In this document: piece by piece, positions 32,683 to 58,098 of the stretch
Position numbering within the stretch: position 1 is the stretch's first letter
Layout: each line of letters begins with the position of its first letter
Made by a program: the position numbers and the translations under genes
Source of the DNA: Macrocystis pyrifera
Lineage: Eukaryota > Sar > Phaeophyceae > Laminariales > Laminariaceae
NCBI GenBank assembly: GCA_031763025.1
Contig: JASSKH010000032.1
Coordinates: 3,303,001-3,367,000, forward strand
DNA length: 64,000 nucleotides
Direction of reading: 5' to 3'
The notes under the pieces: generated by a model
What the model saw: only the letters and a program-made list of their open reading frames with translations
Told to the model about the DNA's origin: nothing
Database searches by the model: none

Positions 32683-33953
32683 GTGCCCTCTCAAAGGTAG
32701 AAACACGGCAGTACCATAAATGCCTGCTTTTCCGACATTGCCGAGCATACGGGAGACACAGCCAGCATGTGAGAGGTCCCTCTTGAGATCTTGACTGTCA
32801 TATTTGTACCAGTAATACAATACCTGGTATAGGCCAGACTTAGGAGCCACGCCGGGCTTCTTTTTTTTCCCCCGTTGATTATCCGGGTAAAATAGAATCT
32901 GTAATATTTATTTTTTCGAGCGGAGGCTATACCGTATCTAGCATATGTATTCTAGCGGTAGGAGCCACACCTCAAGAAAACCGGAATGCCCCCCGAACCT
33001 AGATGTGTCTCTGCAGTCTTATCTTAGAAGACAGCTTACATTCCAGGCAATCTTTTTGGTGCCACCGCTGTCAACTCGAATAACGCCTCAGAAACGAACG
33101 CGATGCATATCATCTATTGATCATTTTGCACAACACACGAGTTCTCGCGCCAACGATGTTATTCAACATTGAACTTCGGCGACAATGCGTGAAGAAGGAG
33201 CGCCGCAACGTAGATAGACGAGTTAGGGGTTGCAGGTTGACCACGTACGACGAGATCCAAACACAACAACGCGTACTTCGTAGCGATCTGCTGAGAGTGC
33301 ATACCTGGTACGAGATACGAGAGATTGGGGTGAGTATACGCTTTCCGCTAAGGTTGACTGCAGACACAAAAACAACCTTGGTTGGGGAAGTATGCCGTTT
33401 TCCGTCACGCGTGTTTCTTAGGCTACTACTGTACTGGTGATACTGTACTTCGAAGTAGTATGTGTTGCACATGCGCAAAGGAAATGTTATAGAAAAATTG
33501 AAGGATTTTAATAAACACGAATTGACCGGCGAGGGCCTTAATGTACAGTAGTCCAGACGCATCAAATGGAGTATTCAAAATATTTGTATTTATTGTAACA
33601 ATTCGATATACGTAGTGTCATATATATAGGCCGAACGCATCGAATGAAGAAAGACATTATACATAATATATATACATACATATGGCCGCATCGAACGTTT
33701 GGGTGGCACCTCGACACCGAACGGGAAACGGTTACTCGCACCGTTTTTTTACACCTCAAAAGACGCAAGAACTTTTTTCTGCGCGACTCTCTTGCGCGAC
33801 CTGCCGCCGAATGCGAATTGTTTTCGCCGTCGTTCGTAACCCCGCTGCTCTTCGCCCGCCGTGGCACCTGTGCGTAACCTCGCTGTGTTTGTCGGCGTGC
33901 CTTAAAACAAATATCGACCGGCAGGCGGGAAGCGCAGGCCGACGCTGAGGACG

Positions 33954-47348
<13,395 letters not shown>

Positions 47349-48854
47349 CGGTGGACGGTTTTGCTCGATTCATGAAGGTTGGACCGCTGAGCTACTCTGT
47401 CAGCGCTGACTTGAGTCGCTCAGTGGTCTATCCTAAATATTTGCGAACGGGTTGTTTTCAGCTGTTGGGACGGTAACCAAGGAGAGCAGAAGGAGTGCCA
47501 GTATGAGCAATGGAGGGTAGAGTGCGGTTCGACGTATTTAACAAAGAGGCGGTTTTATGATGACACATTTTTGAAGTGCACCCGCGTTTCGGCGGACAAA
47601 GTTGCTTGTAGCTCGTGTGGAGCACGTGTTGCAGTATTCACACACCTTGGACCGACAATCGGTTCCGACTAGATGATCTAGCTCTTTCAGGGAATGCTTG
47701 TTCTTGATGTGTAGGATCTGCCTCTCGCTGCGGAGAGGGAGCCGGATTCATCTGCGTGATCTCAGACATGTTTCCTGGGTTGGATCTATCTTCCCTATAA
47801 GGCAGATTCTGCACAATCTCTCACAACGGCAGCCGAGGAACTAGATCATCTACAGTAGACAGTTCAGATAGATCGTGATCTGTCTGATCGAGTTGTGCAG
47901 TATTAATAGTACAATGTTGCACGATTGTGGGGCATGGGTAGTCATTGGTCAGTAGTTATAGTTGGACAATTACGTAGGAACGCTAGGGCCGGCGAGCTGT
48001 CTATGGGGGGGGAATTGTATGATGCGCATACAGTAGACTCTTTTAGTAGTGCGCCCACGCTTCTTTGAAGAAGGTACAGTATGATTGAGTGTGAGGGTAC
48101 GTGTAGCAGTAGTACGAATTCGCGCGCTTGCGGTGCACGGGCTTTTATTGGTCGGTTTCGTTGTGTGCGGTACACGTTGGAATTTTGGGGCTAGCGAGCT
48201 TTTTCTAGGGTTTGCACACCATGCGCGTGTACGTAAAATGCCGCCCATTCTTTCAGGGATGGGAAGCGGGGCCGTGCGGCTGTGAGGGGAGGTGTTAGAT
48301 GTGCCTTCGGGCTGGGTGTCTTGGAGCGGCAAGGGGTGGAGGTATTGCCGCACTACGGGAACAGTAGCTGTGTGCATTTTTTGCTGATTGTTTTTTTTTT
48401 GTCTCCGGGGAGCCTACATGGCTTCTTGTGTATGGTAGCCGGCAGCTCACAGTGAGACAGCTTCGCAGAAACCCAGCTGCATCATGGGTAGCCTTTTTTT
48501 GTGGCGCCGGCTTCATTTCACCATGTCGCCACGCATACACAGGCAAGCGACGGGGTTGGCTGCTGATGCTGTGGGTGGTGAAGGGCTCATTTCTTGTCTT
48601 CGCTGTTTTGGGTGGCGCCACATATATTTTTATACACCAGGCGTGTATAAACCAGACTAAGCTGTGGTGGGCGCGATATTTACCGTTCCTGGTGCTGTGT
48701 GTTATCAAATTGTCAGCTGTGAGTGCGACCGATTTGAGTGGTTCAAACTCAGGCTTTGCAAGCTTGCGTGATGTGTCAGGTCAGACACGCTCGTTGTTCT
48801 TTGTTTTTGTTTTTTGTCAACACGTTTCTGCGTGCCGGGGCTCCTTATCCCCTG
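47349..48854. other. Intergenic region after the acyltransferase stop
   Basis: Begins with the 3' UTR of the acyltransferase. I could not place a poly-A site. No further exon recognised; the frame at 48428-48961 has hydrophobic patches but no domain and runs into a MITE. Confidence 0.4.
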
Positions 48855-48951
48855 TTAAGGCCCCAGTCCCGCTTTGGGGACAAACTGCTTATGGTTTGAG
48901 TGACTTGTCGCCAAAACGGGAAAGCGGTTTGCCCCAACAGAATCAACCGTT
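48855..48951. mobile_element. TTAA MITE, decayed copy 2
   Basis: TTAAGGCCCCAGTCCCGCTTTGGGGACAAA-type left arm (TTAA at 48855-48858) and a CCAAAACGGGAAAGCGG right arm. The right TTAA has decayed. Related to 237-333. Confidence 0.6.
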
Positions 48952-49599
48952 AGTTGTTTGAGTGTTGGTTGTTTCAGTGATTTTCGTTTTACATCCATGC
49001 CATGCAGGTTTTCATCCGGTTACGTAGGCGTTTGCTCTTTTATCAAAAGTCCGTTTTTTGGACGAGTTATGGAGCTCCTCAAGTAAGTACACTCAGAATT
49101 TTTTTAGGGTCATTTCTATACCGTATACCCTGAATCTACCGTTCAAGGTGAAAACTATTTCAGGGCTGGGTCATGTCGCTCTTCTGTCATTGCCAGGTTG
49201 TATATCCACCTCGCGGCGGGCAGCCAACCCCGCATCTTTCAGTCAGAGGGATATTTTGCGGAATATCTGGCAGCAGGCGCCCAGCCTCGTCATGGGTTCG
49301 AAGTAATCCCTTCTCGTCGGCTTCAAAGCGTGACCCGGGCTTGCCCCCACGAACCCTCGCATGGATCTGATGCCCGTCGCAGCTAGTATGGCTCACGGTA
49401 TCTGACTAAGCGAAGGGCCGTGACAACTTCGTGGCACTCCAAAACCCCTCCGGGAGGTGACTGACTACCTTGCGCGGTGTCCCCCTCAACACCCGGACGG
49501 CCAACGCCTACCACAACATTGTGTTTTCCAGGCAACAGTATATCGGCCCGAAACGTTTGCTTAACGTGTGTCACGTGAGCATGCGATGCCAGAGAGTGT

Positions 49600-49925
49600 T
49601 GTCATTGTCTGGTCACCCCATGGAACAAATGTGATCCCCGGGGATCCTATGGGAAATCCCATGTAGATCCCTATGGGACATGGCATATGCCGCCCCGGGC
49701 GTGGAACTTCCCATGGAACCAGATGGGTCTTCCCGTGGAATTTCATGGGGAAAGCTTCATGCAGTATTCCAGGAAGTCCCATAGGACACCCCATGTGATG
49801 ATCAATTGTAATTTGGACCTCATGGGAAGTCCCAAGGGCACCGTGATATGTCCGATGGGAAGTCCAATGAGATGTCCCAGGGGAGGCAAAAACTCCCATG
49901 GGATGCCCCACGGGAGATAGAAGGT
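49600..49925. repeat. Degenerate CCCATGGGA-word array
   Basis: About 325 bp dense in CCCATGG, CATGGGAAGTCCC and related self-complementary words at roughly 20-25-bp spacing. Non-coding; reminiscent in style, not sequence, of the TTCCCG arrays in intron 1 of the acyltransferase gene. Confidence 0.65.
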
Positions 49926-51010
49926 GTCATGAGAGGTACGAGTTCTCCCGGGAAGTATACCGAGTTGCCATATTATGAACCTGTATAGAGCTTACGAACC
50001 GATCACAAATAATATCCTGCATAATAACCTGCGCCTCTCTTCCCCCGGAGACCAGCAAAGGGGACGCATGCCAGCGTATCGCAAATTACGCTGCCTGCTG
50101 GGGTCACCGGCGGTCGGTTACGCACTCTGAATAGGTACAACGACGTCCCATTTTGATCCGTGCGCGTACCATATACCCACCACAAAAGTATACCCATACA
50201 AACAAACAAGCCCGAGCAAGCAATGGATATGAAATCAAATTTGCGCGACTTCGTATGTATATACACACACAGCAGTCGCCAGGAGTCGACAGTCAACCTT
50301 TGCATCACACAGGTGTATGCGGTCGGAGCCGCGTCACCGACAATAGTCTTACGGTAGTACAAAATTATACTACTGTATGCATACATCATACTAGGTACGC
50401 CCAAAGCATTCGTTTGGTATTACGTAAGGGGTTCCGAGCTATTCAACCACACACGTGAGGTACGGACGAACATCATCATCAGTGAACGTGGGTGCTGGTA
50501 GGGAGTAACAACCCAACAAAGTCCATGGAGGATGTGGTTTCCATCCGACCGGGTTGATTTCGTTGGGGTATACCTCGTACACTGCTTTTGCGCGGGCTTG
50601 ATGGCAAGCTAGCTCGGCGATGTTAGCCGCTCGCAGCAAGCAAGCCCGTCGGGAGAGCAGATCAATGAATGCCCAACTAGCTTTGTCATAATAGTGAGTT
50701 TTTCGCGTCTCGTATATCCCGCTGTGCGTACTTATGTAACACAAATATGACGCGATACGACCAGTATAACGTAGTAAGGACATACATTCCGCCCCATTAA
50801 AACGTATTTTTTCACCAGCGAAAGAAAGTGCGTGTCGTTATTCTGGGTGTCCAACCGTCCCTCTGGTGGGTGTCAAAGCATACGGGAGGGGGTCAAACGG
50901 TGAAACCCCGTGTCTCGTAGTCACATGGTGGGATCATCCCGCGCGTTATGTGTCATGGCGGCCGCAGTAAAACGGGTGAATGTGCAACATGGGCAGATGC
51001 ACTTTACTAC
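49926..51010. other. Gene-free stretch
   Basis: A minus-strand frame at 50439-50783 (114 codons) is the most coding-like piece, with SWAFIDLLSRRACLLRAANI, but I find no domain or clean splice sites. Nothing else supported. Confidence 0.35.
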
Positions 51011-51120
51011 TATTACGGGAGACCATAGTAAATGGGACCAAATATTGCTAGTAAAAATACGGGGATATATAGGTTTTAGTGTGTACCGTAGGTCCTATTT
51101 ACTATGGTCCTCCGCAATAT
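51011..51120. mobile_element. TA-flanked MITE M1
   Basis: TATTACGGGAGACCATAGTA left end, ACTATGGTCCTCCGCAATA right end, with ATATTGCTAGTAAAAATAC interior. Confidence 0.85.
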
Positions 51121-51904
51121 TATTAGCGTATAGAGGGGCCACTTGCCACCGCTGTCAAGAACTTGGGAATCATAGCAACGACAGACAGACTGAGATCCAA
51201 GGAGAAAAACATAAGACATTCGGATATGTGGACTGGAATAAAATTCGGAATGGACTTGTTGCGCAAATCGCTTGGGTGACCTGTGTTCCTGTGTTGTCTC
51301 CGGAAAAGCAGCGTCCGTAGTGTTTCATCGTCAATTCCCTTTTTTTCGTGTTGACGGGTAAGGTTACCAGGTTGTTTGTCCCGGCTTCGGTGCGAACGAT
51401 TGCTTCTAGAAAAGGGGCCGGCCGGGACATTGCTTATACCGAGGTACAGTACGCTTCAAGATAAAAATAGGTGAAACTCAACTTGAATGGCCGGAAATAA
51501 TACGTAGTAGGTGTACCTATATCGAGACGTTTTGAGTCAGTCGTAGGTGCAATGGAGCGTTGGCCAACAACGAGGGGAGACAGGAAGCCTTCCCCAGAAT
51601 GTGTAATACGCAGTGTACCTCTATAAATGGCTCAAAAGGCCTACAACAGTAGATACACCTATTTTTGTTTTTTTCCATCAGTAAGAATATATCAAGCAGC
51701 AATAGCAATTATTGCCAGGCATGTAGGAGCCGAGAGTTGCAACTTAATTCAGCTCTGTCTAAGACTTATTTCGTTTTGTATCTGCTCTTTATGTTTTGAA
51801 CACGTGCACTGACTGCTCTGTGAGCTCTTTAGCTTTGGCGTTGTGGCCTCCATGTCACAACAATATAGTAACCATACTTCAAAAAAGTCTTGTATTGTAG
51901 TCGC

Positions 51905-51975
51905 AGCTAGGAACGGTGTTCCTGTGTGTGCGTGTGTCAACAAGAACGGTGTTCCTGTGTGTGCGTGTGTCAACA
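51905..51975 (+). repeat. Two-copy 39-bp tandem repeat
   Basis: GAACGGTGTTCCTGTGTGTG followed by CGTGTGTCAACAA occurs twice in direct succession, then runs into an AAC/CAC-rich stretch. Confidence 0.8.
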
Positions 51976-52061
51976 ACAGCATCAACAACAATTTAACAGC
52001 ACACCGCCACCACCACTACGACCACCATCATCACCACCACCACCACTCAGCGCGGACTGAC

Positions 52062-52170
52062 TATTACGGGGGTCCATAGTTAACAGGACCTATGGTTTAC
52101 ATAAAAACCTATATATTTGCCTATTTTTACTAACAAAATTTGGTCCCGTTAACTATGGACCCCCGTAATA
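52062..52170. mobile_element. TA-flanked MITE M1
   Basis: A near-perfect copy: TATTACGGGGGTCCATAGTT and AACTATGGACCCCCGTAATA, TTAACAGGACC subfamily. It sits between two CAC-rich blocks (52010-52048 and 52200-52290) and probably split one of them. Confidence 0.95.
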
Positions 52171-52199
52171 GCTCAGTGGTTTATCCTTGATAAACGAAC

Positions 52200-52290
52200 A
52201 TCACCACCACCACAGCCACCACAGCCACCACCACCGCCACACTACCACCACCACCACCACACCACTACCACCACCACACTACCACCACCA
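52200..52290 (+). repeat. (CAC)n-rich microsatellite
   Basis: Imperfect CAC/CCA triplets with occasional GCC and ACT interruptions, continuing the CAC block left of the MITE. Confidence 0.9.
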
Positions 52291-52951
52291 CCAACGGCAA
52301 CGAATCTTTGTAACGTAACAGCGGGGTATATTTTTCATTATTTTCGATTTTCGATCCCTAGGGAGTTACATTAGATTATTTTGCATGTTTTCTGACGAGA
52401 CATCCCAGGGTTCCGGGGAGATTAACTTTGTTGTGTGTGCAGCCCAGGCCTTCTGCCTTACCTGGCACCTTATCCCAGCAGTGGCAGATGCTGTCTCCGC
52501 CCAGGAGACTGGCGGCTGTTGCTCTCGCCCTTTCCCATTCAGGTAAGCCTGTTGCCTTGCCAGGATGCAAGCATGGCGTGTTCGTGGTCGATGGAAGGCA
52601 ACATGCAATTATCAGTACCAAAAAACTACTAACTCTGTACATGTACAAGTTGATACTCAACTTTCTGGACGTAAGTAATCTCGCCGCATATCGAACTGCG
52701 AAGGCTGTCGCTGCTGACTGCTGCTGCTGCTGCTGTCTCGTCACAGCGCCACTCCTGTATTGCCATGGGGGCCTACTACTGTGATGGCTCACCACACCGT
52801 GTTTATGTTAGCACTGCTGTACTGCTTGACGCCCGCCCGTTGTAGCTACAAATGACTGAAAGCTGCCTCGTTGTTCCATGGATGCCTTCCTTGCCTGGTG
52901 CTGTTGTTCTTCCGGCTCTCTTGCCCAAAAGCTTGTCTCGTACAAATACTA

Positions 52952-53168
52952 TTAAAATTGTCCTGTTGACCCGGGCAGCATCCAGGGGAGCCGCTGGCCT
53001 ACATCTTTGACAAGGAATCACATATAGAATACGCGCGCTCGGTTTATCACAATACTTTTAAAGTTAGGTAAAAATGGAATATAGACGAGGCGTGTTACGC
53101 AGCTTGCAAAGTTTAGTATCGACGATTTATTTAATCAGTCGAACTCACAGCTGACGTATTTCAAAATT
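52952..53168 (+). repeat. Dispersed repeat R4, copy 2
   Basis: Close match to 17884-18106: TGTCCTGTTGACCCGGGCAG, ATAGAATACGCGCGCTCGG, TCGAACTCACAGCTGACGT. The high identity over 35 kb suggests recent movement. Confidence 0.85.
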
Positions 53169-53379
53169 TACTAAAAAATACCTGGTATATTAAGGATAGC
53201 TACGTTGTTACGCAACAGCAGTACTCATTTGGTGTCTTATCCAAACATTGAAACACCGCCAAATCCATATACGCATGCCCGCACCCACCCATACCCACTA
53301 CAGTCGGGACACATATCGGTGCGGGGCACAAGAATAAACCTTACATTGTTTTTGAAGTGTCGACGCATTGGCCGGATCA

Positions 53380-53705
53380 GCGGGTCGAACCTGCGGGTCA
53401 AGATATGTGGTCTCGCGTGTCAAGGTGGCCCGACCTCCTTGAAACCCGTGTCTCACGGATCAATCCGAAGGTGGCGGATCGGGTCGGGTCGGGTCAGGTC
53501 AGGAGATTTTCAAATCTCACGGGTCGGGCCGGGTCGGGTCAACAATTTTTTTCATCTGGCGGGTCGGGTCGGGTCAAGAGGCTTTCAAAATCTCACGGGT
53601 CGGGTCGGGTCAAGTCAACCCACCTCAAAATTTTCGCGGGTCGGGTCGGGTCGGTTCAGACCCGACCCGACCCGTGAGGTTAGACCTGACCCGCGAAAAG
53701 CCCTG
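53380..53705. repeat. GGGTC-rich degenerate array (inverse of the GACCC array)
   Basis: GGGTCGGGTCGGGTCA runs with TTTTCAAATCTCAC spacers, the reverse complement of the organisation at 10975-11960. The preceding 53280-53480 also matches the non-array part there. The array reverses into GACCCGACCCGACCCG at 53658-53680, giving a short palindrome. Confidence 0.8.
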
Positions 53706-54212
53706 TTTTTTTTGGAGGGCTGCGACTATTAATAGCGGACTCAGTCAGTATATAGCGATGATATTGTCGTCAAAACCAAAGCCTGTTCTGATGTTACAAC
53801 GGGAGAGAGATATGGGCTAAATTGACACACGACACGAAATTGGAACGTGGAAGTGTCGTGACCTTAAGCTTCTGTTTATTTTTACCAATCCGCCGGAGTA
53901 TTAAAAAACAAAAACAAAAAAAAATCAGCAGCATACTTTCTCCCCTCTCTTCTCCGTCCTCCGGAAACACCATTGGTGATTGTCCGTAGTATAATATGGC
54001 ATGTTGCTTGGACGTACGTGCGATAAAAAGTACCGGTACTGGCGAATAAGCGAAGGTACTGGCCTGGTCAACCAGTATAATTCTACTGCCAGTATATTAC
54101 TGCTGCCAGTACACTCTGCGCCAGTGCCCAGCCCATTTTTTCTTTTATCGGGATTTTGTCGACCTCTTTTTCTCGTTCGATATTCAACACTATTAATGGT
54201 CAGCAGGAGCAC

Positions 54213-54319
54213 TTAACTCTTTTTCAAGTACCGCGGTCCCGCTTCGGGGACAAAACACTTGGAATTACACTGGTTTGTCCCTCAAAACGGGAGACATTGT
54301 CACACTAAAAGGATCAACG
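54213..54319. mobile_element. TTAA MITE, copy 3
   Basis: TTAACTCTTTTTCAAGTACC left end, GTCCCGCTTCGGGGACAAA, then TTTGTCCCTCAAAACGGGA and a decayed right end. Related to 237-333. It directly abuts an M1 element. Confidence 0.7.
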
Positions 54320-54321
54320 TC

Positions 54322-54430
54322 TATTTCGGGGGACCATAGTAAATGGGACCAATAGTACACACAAGAACCTATATATTTCCCTATTTTTACTAACAATATT
54401 TGGTCCTATTTACTATGGTCCCCCGAAATA
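54322..54430. mobile_element. TA-flanked MITE M1
   Basis: A near-perfect hairpin copy with TATTTCGGGGGACCATAGTA and TACTATGGTCCCCCGAAATA ends; AAATGGGACC subfamily. Confidence 0.95.
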
Positions 54431-54536
54431 CCTACATGGTGGGTACTAAAATCCATGGAAAGGGCGCACGATATGGCTAGAAAACGACCCGCGAACGGCA
54501 CGGCAACTGCAAATTTCGAAAGGCATTATTACGGGG

Positions 54537-54638
54537 GACCATAGTAAATGGGACCAAATTTTGTTTGTAAAAATAGGGAAATATATAGTTTTTTTTGTGT
54601 GTACCGTGGGTGCTATTTACTGTAGCCCTCCGTAAATA
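54537..54638. mobile_element. TA-flanked MITE M1
   Basis: TATTACGGGGGACCATAGTA left end; more diverged right end TACTGTAGCCCTCCGTAAATA. Second M1 copy within 220 bp. Confidence 0.85.
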
Positions 54639-55496
54639 ATACATCAACACGGAGGATGAAACGGTATCATCGCCATCTCCCTCCGGCCTCCGGGGGGCAA
54701 ATCGTACGCAGGGGTTTCCAGTCGTCGGTTACAGGTTCCGGCTCGCGTGAGAACTTGCCTGCCTACGCATCAGCACTTAAGTCCGTGGATATGTCAGACG
54801 ATTACCCTGCCGCGGACGCCACGTTTGTTTGACCAGGCCCGGCGTCAGCTTTTTTGAGGATGGCCGCCCCTTCAACCCGAGCCGTCCAGAGGATTGCCAG
54901 GGATGCTGGTGAGTGAGTGCGGGGTGCCTCTGATTGCGACGCCGCCTTGCGAATAAATTGTTGCGGTGTCCCCTCTCCCCCTGTTCGAGGGTTATGAATT
55001 GTAGCGAGTGCACCCTCATCATACCTGACAGGCAGGCGTTATGGCCTGCCTGGGTGAGGATTGCCCCGCTCCTTCGTTCAGAAGGCGTACCGCGTAGCAA
55101 GCGCGCAACTAAATCAATACCAGGTATACTTGATGCTTCGAGAATCGTCAAGCACCTTTTGTCAGTGACCAGGGCAGAGCCAGAAGCACTACCTGCTCGT
55201 AGCAGTATTCGGTCCCTGCTGCAGGCCCACATGTATACTGCCTCTCGACTTAGCGAAAGCAAAAAAAATCGTGCAACACCTTTTGGTCTACTCTGTTCTT
55301 GCACGTTTGCCCGGTGCCTCTCATTGCAACACCATCTTGCGAATAACCGCATGCAACACCTCTTGGTCTGTATTTGTCTTGCGCGTCGGCCCAGACCCAA
55401 CCCTGACCCCAACCCCAACGGATATCGTCTGCGCCCTGGCTATAGACCGATACCAGTATATCCGGCTACTGTGGGATTGAGTCATACCCTACCAGG
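54639..55496. other. Unassigned; overlapping long frames on both strands
   Basis: Frames of 213 codons (54777-55418, minus) and 195 codons (54934-55521, plus) overlap antisense. Neither has a domain. Short internal repeats around TGCAACACC and CATCTTGCGAATAA (54945, 55265, 55325) point to repeat-derived DNA. Confidence 0.35.
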
Positions 55497-55570
55497 GATA
55501 ACCCTACACAACCCTGCGTGAAGGTGTTACCCATTCTGAGCTATCGGGGTGAAAGATCGATCGATTTCCC
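55497..55570 (-). repeat. tRNA-like repeat S3, copy 1 (A-box part)
   Basis: On the minus strand: AATCGATCGATCTTTCACCCC followed by GATAGCTCAGAATGGGTAAC, an A-box-like D-arm sequence. Shares these landmarks with 55765-55880; the B-box part is missing. Confidence 0.5.
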
Positions 55571-55764
55571 AGCCAAGGGTAAATCCTTATGACGCTCTCC
55601 CCTCCTCTGAACGGCGGGACCTTTGGGGCGTCGGTACCGCATATACGGCCATACGCTGACCTGCCCGCTTCGTTTTCAAATACATGGGGGAACCAGGGAG
55701 ATGTGTGTGTGTGTGTTTTTTTTGTCAGGGACGCACGCGCAAGCGCTTCTTGTAAAGAAAGAAA

Positions 55765-55880
55765 CGTTCGAAGTGAGATTCGAATCCTTGTCCTCGACCG
55801 CGTCAAAGGTGAAGTTGTCACCTACTGAGCTACTGCATAGGGGTAAAGGATCGATCGATTACGTCAGCCCAGGGTAATTG
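55765..55880 (-). repeat. tRNA-like repeat S3, copy 2 (A and B boxes)
   Basis: On the minus strand: ATCGATCGATCCTTTACCCC, TAGCTCAGTAGGTGACAAC (A box) and AGGATTCGAATCTCAC (B box), at the spacing of a tRNA. The acceptor stem does not pair well, so this is probably the head of a third SINE family or a tRNA pseudogene rather than a working tRNA. Confidence 0.5.
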
Positions 55881-55974
55881 TTGCAGCACCTGGCCCTAGA
55901 GGCATACTACGATAGGCGGGACTGCGAATCGGTTGTGTTCACTCATCTTTAAGAAGAAAACAAAAACGGTTTTT

Positions 55975-56215
55975 GGGCATAGACGATGTCCGATATATCG
56001 GCGAATCCGGCCTGTCGGTGAGTCCTTGTTTTGGCGATATACTGTGAGTGAATCTTGATTTGAGCCATTGCAAGCCGGGACGATAAGTTTACCGACGCTT
56101 TACCGATGTTTTGCCGGGCAAAAAAATGATCGTCCCGAGTTGCCGATTTTTCCTATCTAAGTCGCTCCGACTAATTCGGTGAAAGATCGGCTCCGATTTT
56201 CGCACCCCTAACTAT
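55975..56215. repeat. CGAT/CCGA-word-rich stretch
   Basis: About 240 bp dense in short words such as GCCGAT, CCGACT, CGGTGA and TACCGA, without a clear period. Non-coding, weakly repetitive. Confidence 0.4.
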
Positions 56216-57229
56216 AATAGCAGGGGTGACACGTTTTGGCCAAAATATCAAGAAAACATTTCTTGACGGTTCCCTTTTTTATGGGATAGCGACCAGAACA
56301 ACAATGGTTGGTGACTTTAGTTTTATCAACCGTCTACGAGCAGCGGGACGGCCCAGCAGCAGCATGGGTAGGGGGTAGGATCATCGTTGCGCCCGTGCTG
56401 TACGACTCCTTGCATTCAACCATTGTGACTCGGGCACCAACCATTGCATCATCCCTCAGTCGTGCAGCGGCAACAATGGTTGCTGTAATCGTCGCCTTGT
56501 TTTTGTCGTCGTCGTCGCGGTCGTCGTCGTCAATTTTCCTCTCTGAAGTCCCGAGGGAGTTCCACCATTCCGTCCCTATATGTATAATAACCGATTGTAT
56601 TCAGTGATTATTGCGCTGGTGGTAATTTTATTTTCGGGGACAAAGTGGTAGGAGAGATTTGCAGTGTAACGGCGTCATCATCACTGCTACCGAGCAGCGT
56701 TAACTATTAGTAACAACGATTCGCGATATGCCCTGCTGGTAGACGGCCTTTGGGATTGTTATTGTTCACCAAGTTGCACGTTTTTTCTCCCCTCTTTTTT
56801 TCTCAGAAACATATTTGTTGTTTCGTTCTTTTTGGGGGGAAGGGGGTCACTCTGGGTGGGATAGCATAGAGCTTTTCAAGAGAGGAGCAGCCTCGTAAAC
56901 GTTTTGGTGCTACCGCTGCCGTAGCTCCAAACACGGTAGCGTCGGCCCATCTATAGTGCCGGTTGCCCGATAATGGTGCATGTGGAATCGCTCGACACGG
57001 GTGAGAATAATCAGTGCGGCAGTGAGCGGTGTAGTGCCCGTTGCCGCCATAGTGCCTGTATTGTTGGCTGGCGCACATACACCGGCACAATTTATAGAGG
57101 GATGGACCACTGCTGTGAAACCCTGACCCCAGCGCCAGCCCTCTGTTAAGGGTGGTCGCGCGAGGTTTCGTCGCGTGTCTCGGTTGCGTTGGATAGAGAA
57201 AGAAAGTACGGCCGGGCGATAAAAAGCCA

Positions 57230-57470
57230 GCCTCCGCGAATCAGAGACAATGGCTGTTTTTTGCACGATTTTGTTTGTAAGTGCGGTGCTGCGATTAGGC
57301 CCTCTCGTGAGTGGAAGGCGTGTGTGTACGCACACATGTAGAACGGACCGGCCGAAAGGCCAGGGCCTCGATCGATCAAAGACAGTGGTTGGTATTCCAC
57401 GTGTTTTGCTGTAAAGGTCGTGTTGCAGTTCGAGCCTCTCGTGAGTGGAAGGGGCGGGGTGAGGGGGGCA
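57230..57470 (+). repeat. Two-copy tandem duplication
   Basis: CGA(A/T)CA(G/A)AGACA(A/G)TGG, TTTTG(T/C)(T/A)(T/G)GTAA and GAG/AGGCCTCTCGTGAGTGGAAGG landmarks occur at 57237-57327 and 57374-57453. Period about 130 bp. Confidence 0.55.
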
Positions 57471-57689
57471 GCGGAACGAGGGTCGATACTTTTCGTAGGG
57501 CTCCGCGCGTACCAAATACTGGCGGTTGTATATAGGAACGAACGCCTAGTCGTATGAACGTTTTGCGAGTGTTGAGGGTCAGACTTGGTCGTGCGCTGCA
57601 TTTTCGCACATACACACACCCTCCTGCTCCTACTCGTACCAGTAGCACATCACTGGATTATTATCTAGAATTATTGTATAGAGTCGGAG

Positions 57690-57826
57690 AGTATGTATCT
57701 GTCTGTGTGTCTGCCGGTCTGTCTTGTCTGTCCGTCTGCCTCGCTGGCTGCCTTTCTGGCTGTGTTTCTATCTGTCTGCCTGCTAGCCTGTCTGCCTGCG
57801 TGCCTGCCTGCGTGCCTGCCTGCGTG

Positions 57827-57861
<35 letters not shown>

Positions 57862-58040
57862 TTCTGTCTGTCTGTCTGTCTGACTGTCTGTCTGTCTGCC
57901 TCTCTGTCTGTATGTCTGCCTGCCTGTCTGTCTGCCTGCCTTTCTGTCTGTTTCTGCCTGTCTGTCTGTCTGTCTGTATGTCTGTCTGCATGTCTGTATT
58001 TCTGTCTGTCTGTCAGTCTGTCTGTCTATCTGACTGCCTT
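57690..58040 (+). repeat. (CTGT/CTGC)n tetranucleotide array
   Basis: About 350 bp of CTGT and CTGC units in the intron just before the aldo/keto reductase exon. The period of 4 keeps all frames open; the Cys/Leu/Ser-rich and Thr/Asp/Arg/Gln-rich translations are artefacts. Confidence 0.95.
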
Positions 58041-58098
58041 ACCGCCTCCCTACTTTTGCCTTGTTTTCTTGCTGGCTAACCTCTGATAGCCACCCCAG

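Noticed and set aside
48428..48961. 177-codon frame with hydrophobic stretches
   Set aside because: It runs into a TTAA MITE at its C-terminus and lacks a domain or a plausible promoter or splice context. It could be real only as a much shorter exon.
50439..50783. Minus-strand 114-codon frame as a gene
   Set aside because: Composition looks moderately coding, but no family, splice site or neighbouring exon supports it; left as unassigned.
54777..55521. Two overlapping antisense frames of ~200 codons
   Set aside because: No domain, no splice context, low-information composition, and small internal repeats in the DNA.
56910..57515. 201-codon minus-strand frame
   Set aside because: It overlaps a tandem duplication and other frames on the same strand, with no domain.
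57671..58079. Cys/Leu/Ser-rich and Thr/Asp/Arg/Gln-rich repeat proteins
   Set aside because: Artefacts of a tetranucleotide (CTGT/CTGC) repeat, open in several frames on both strands.
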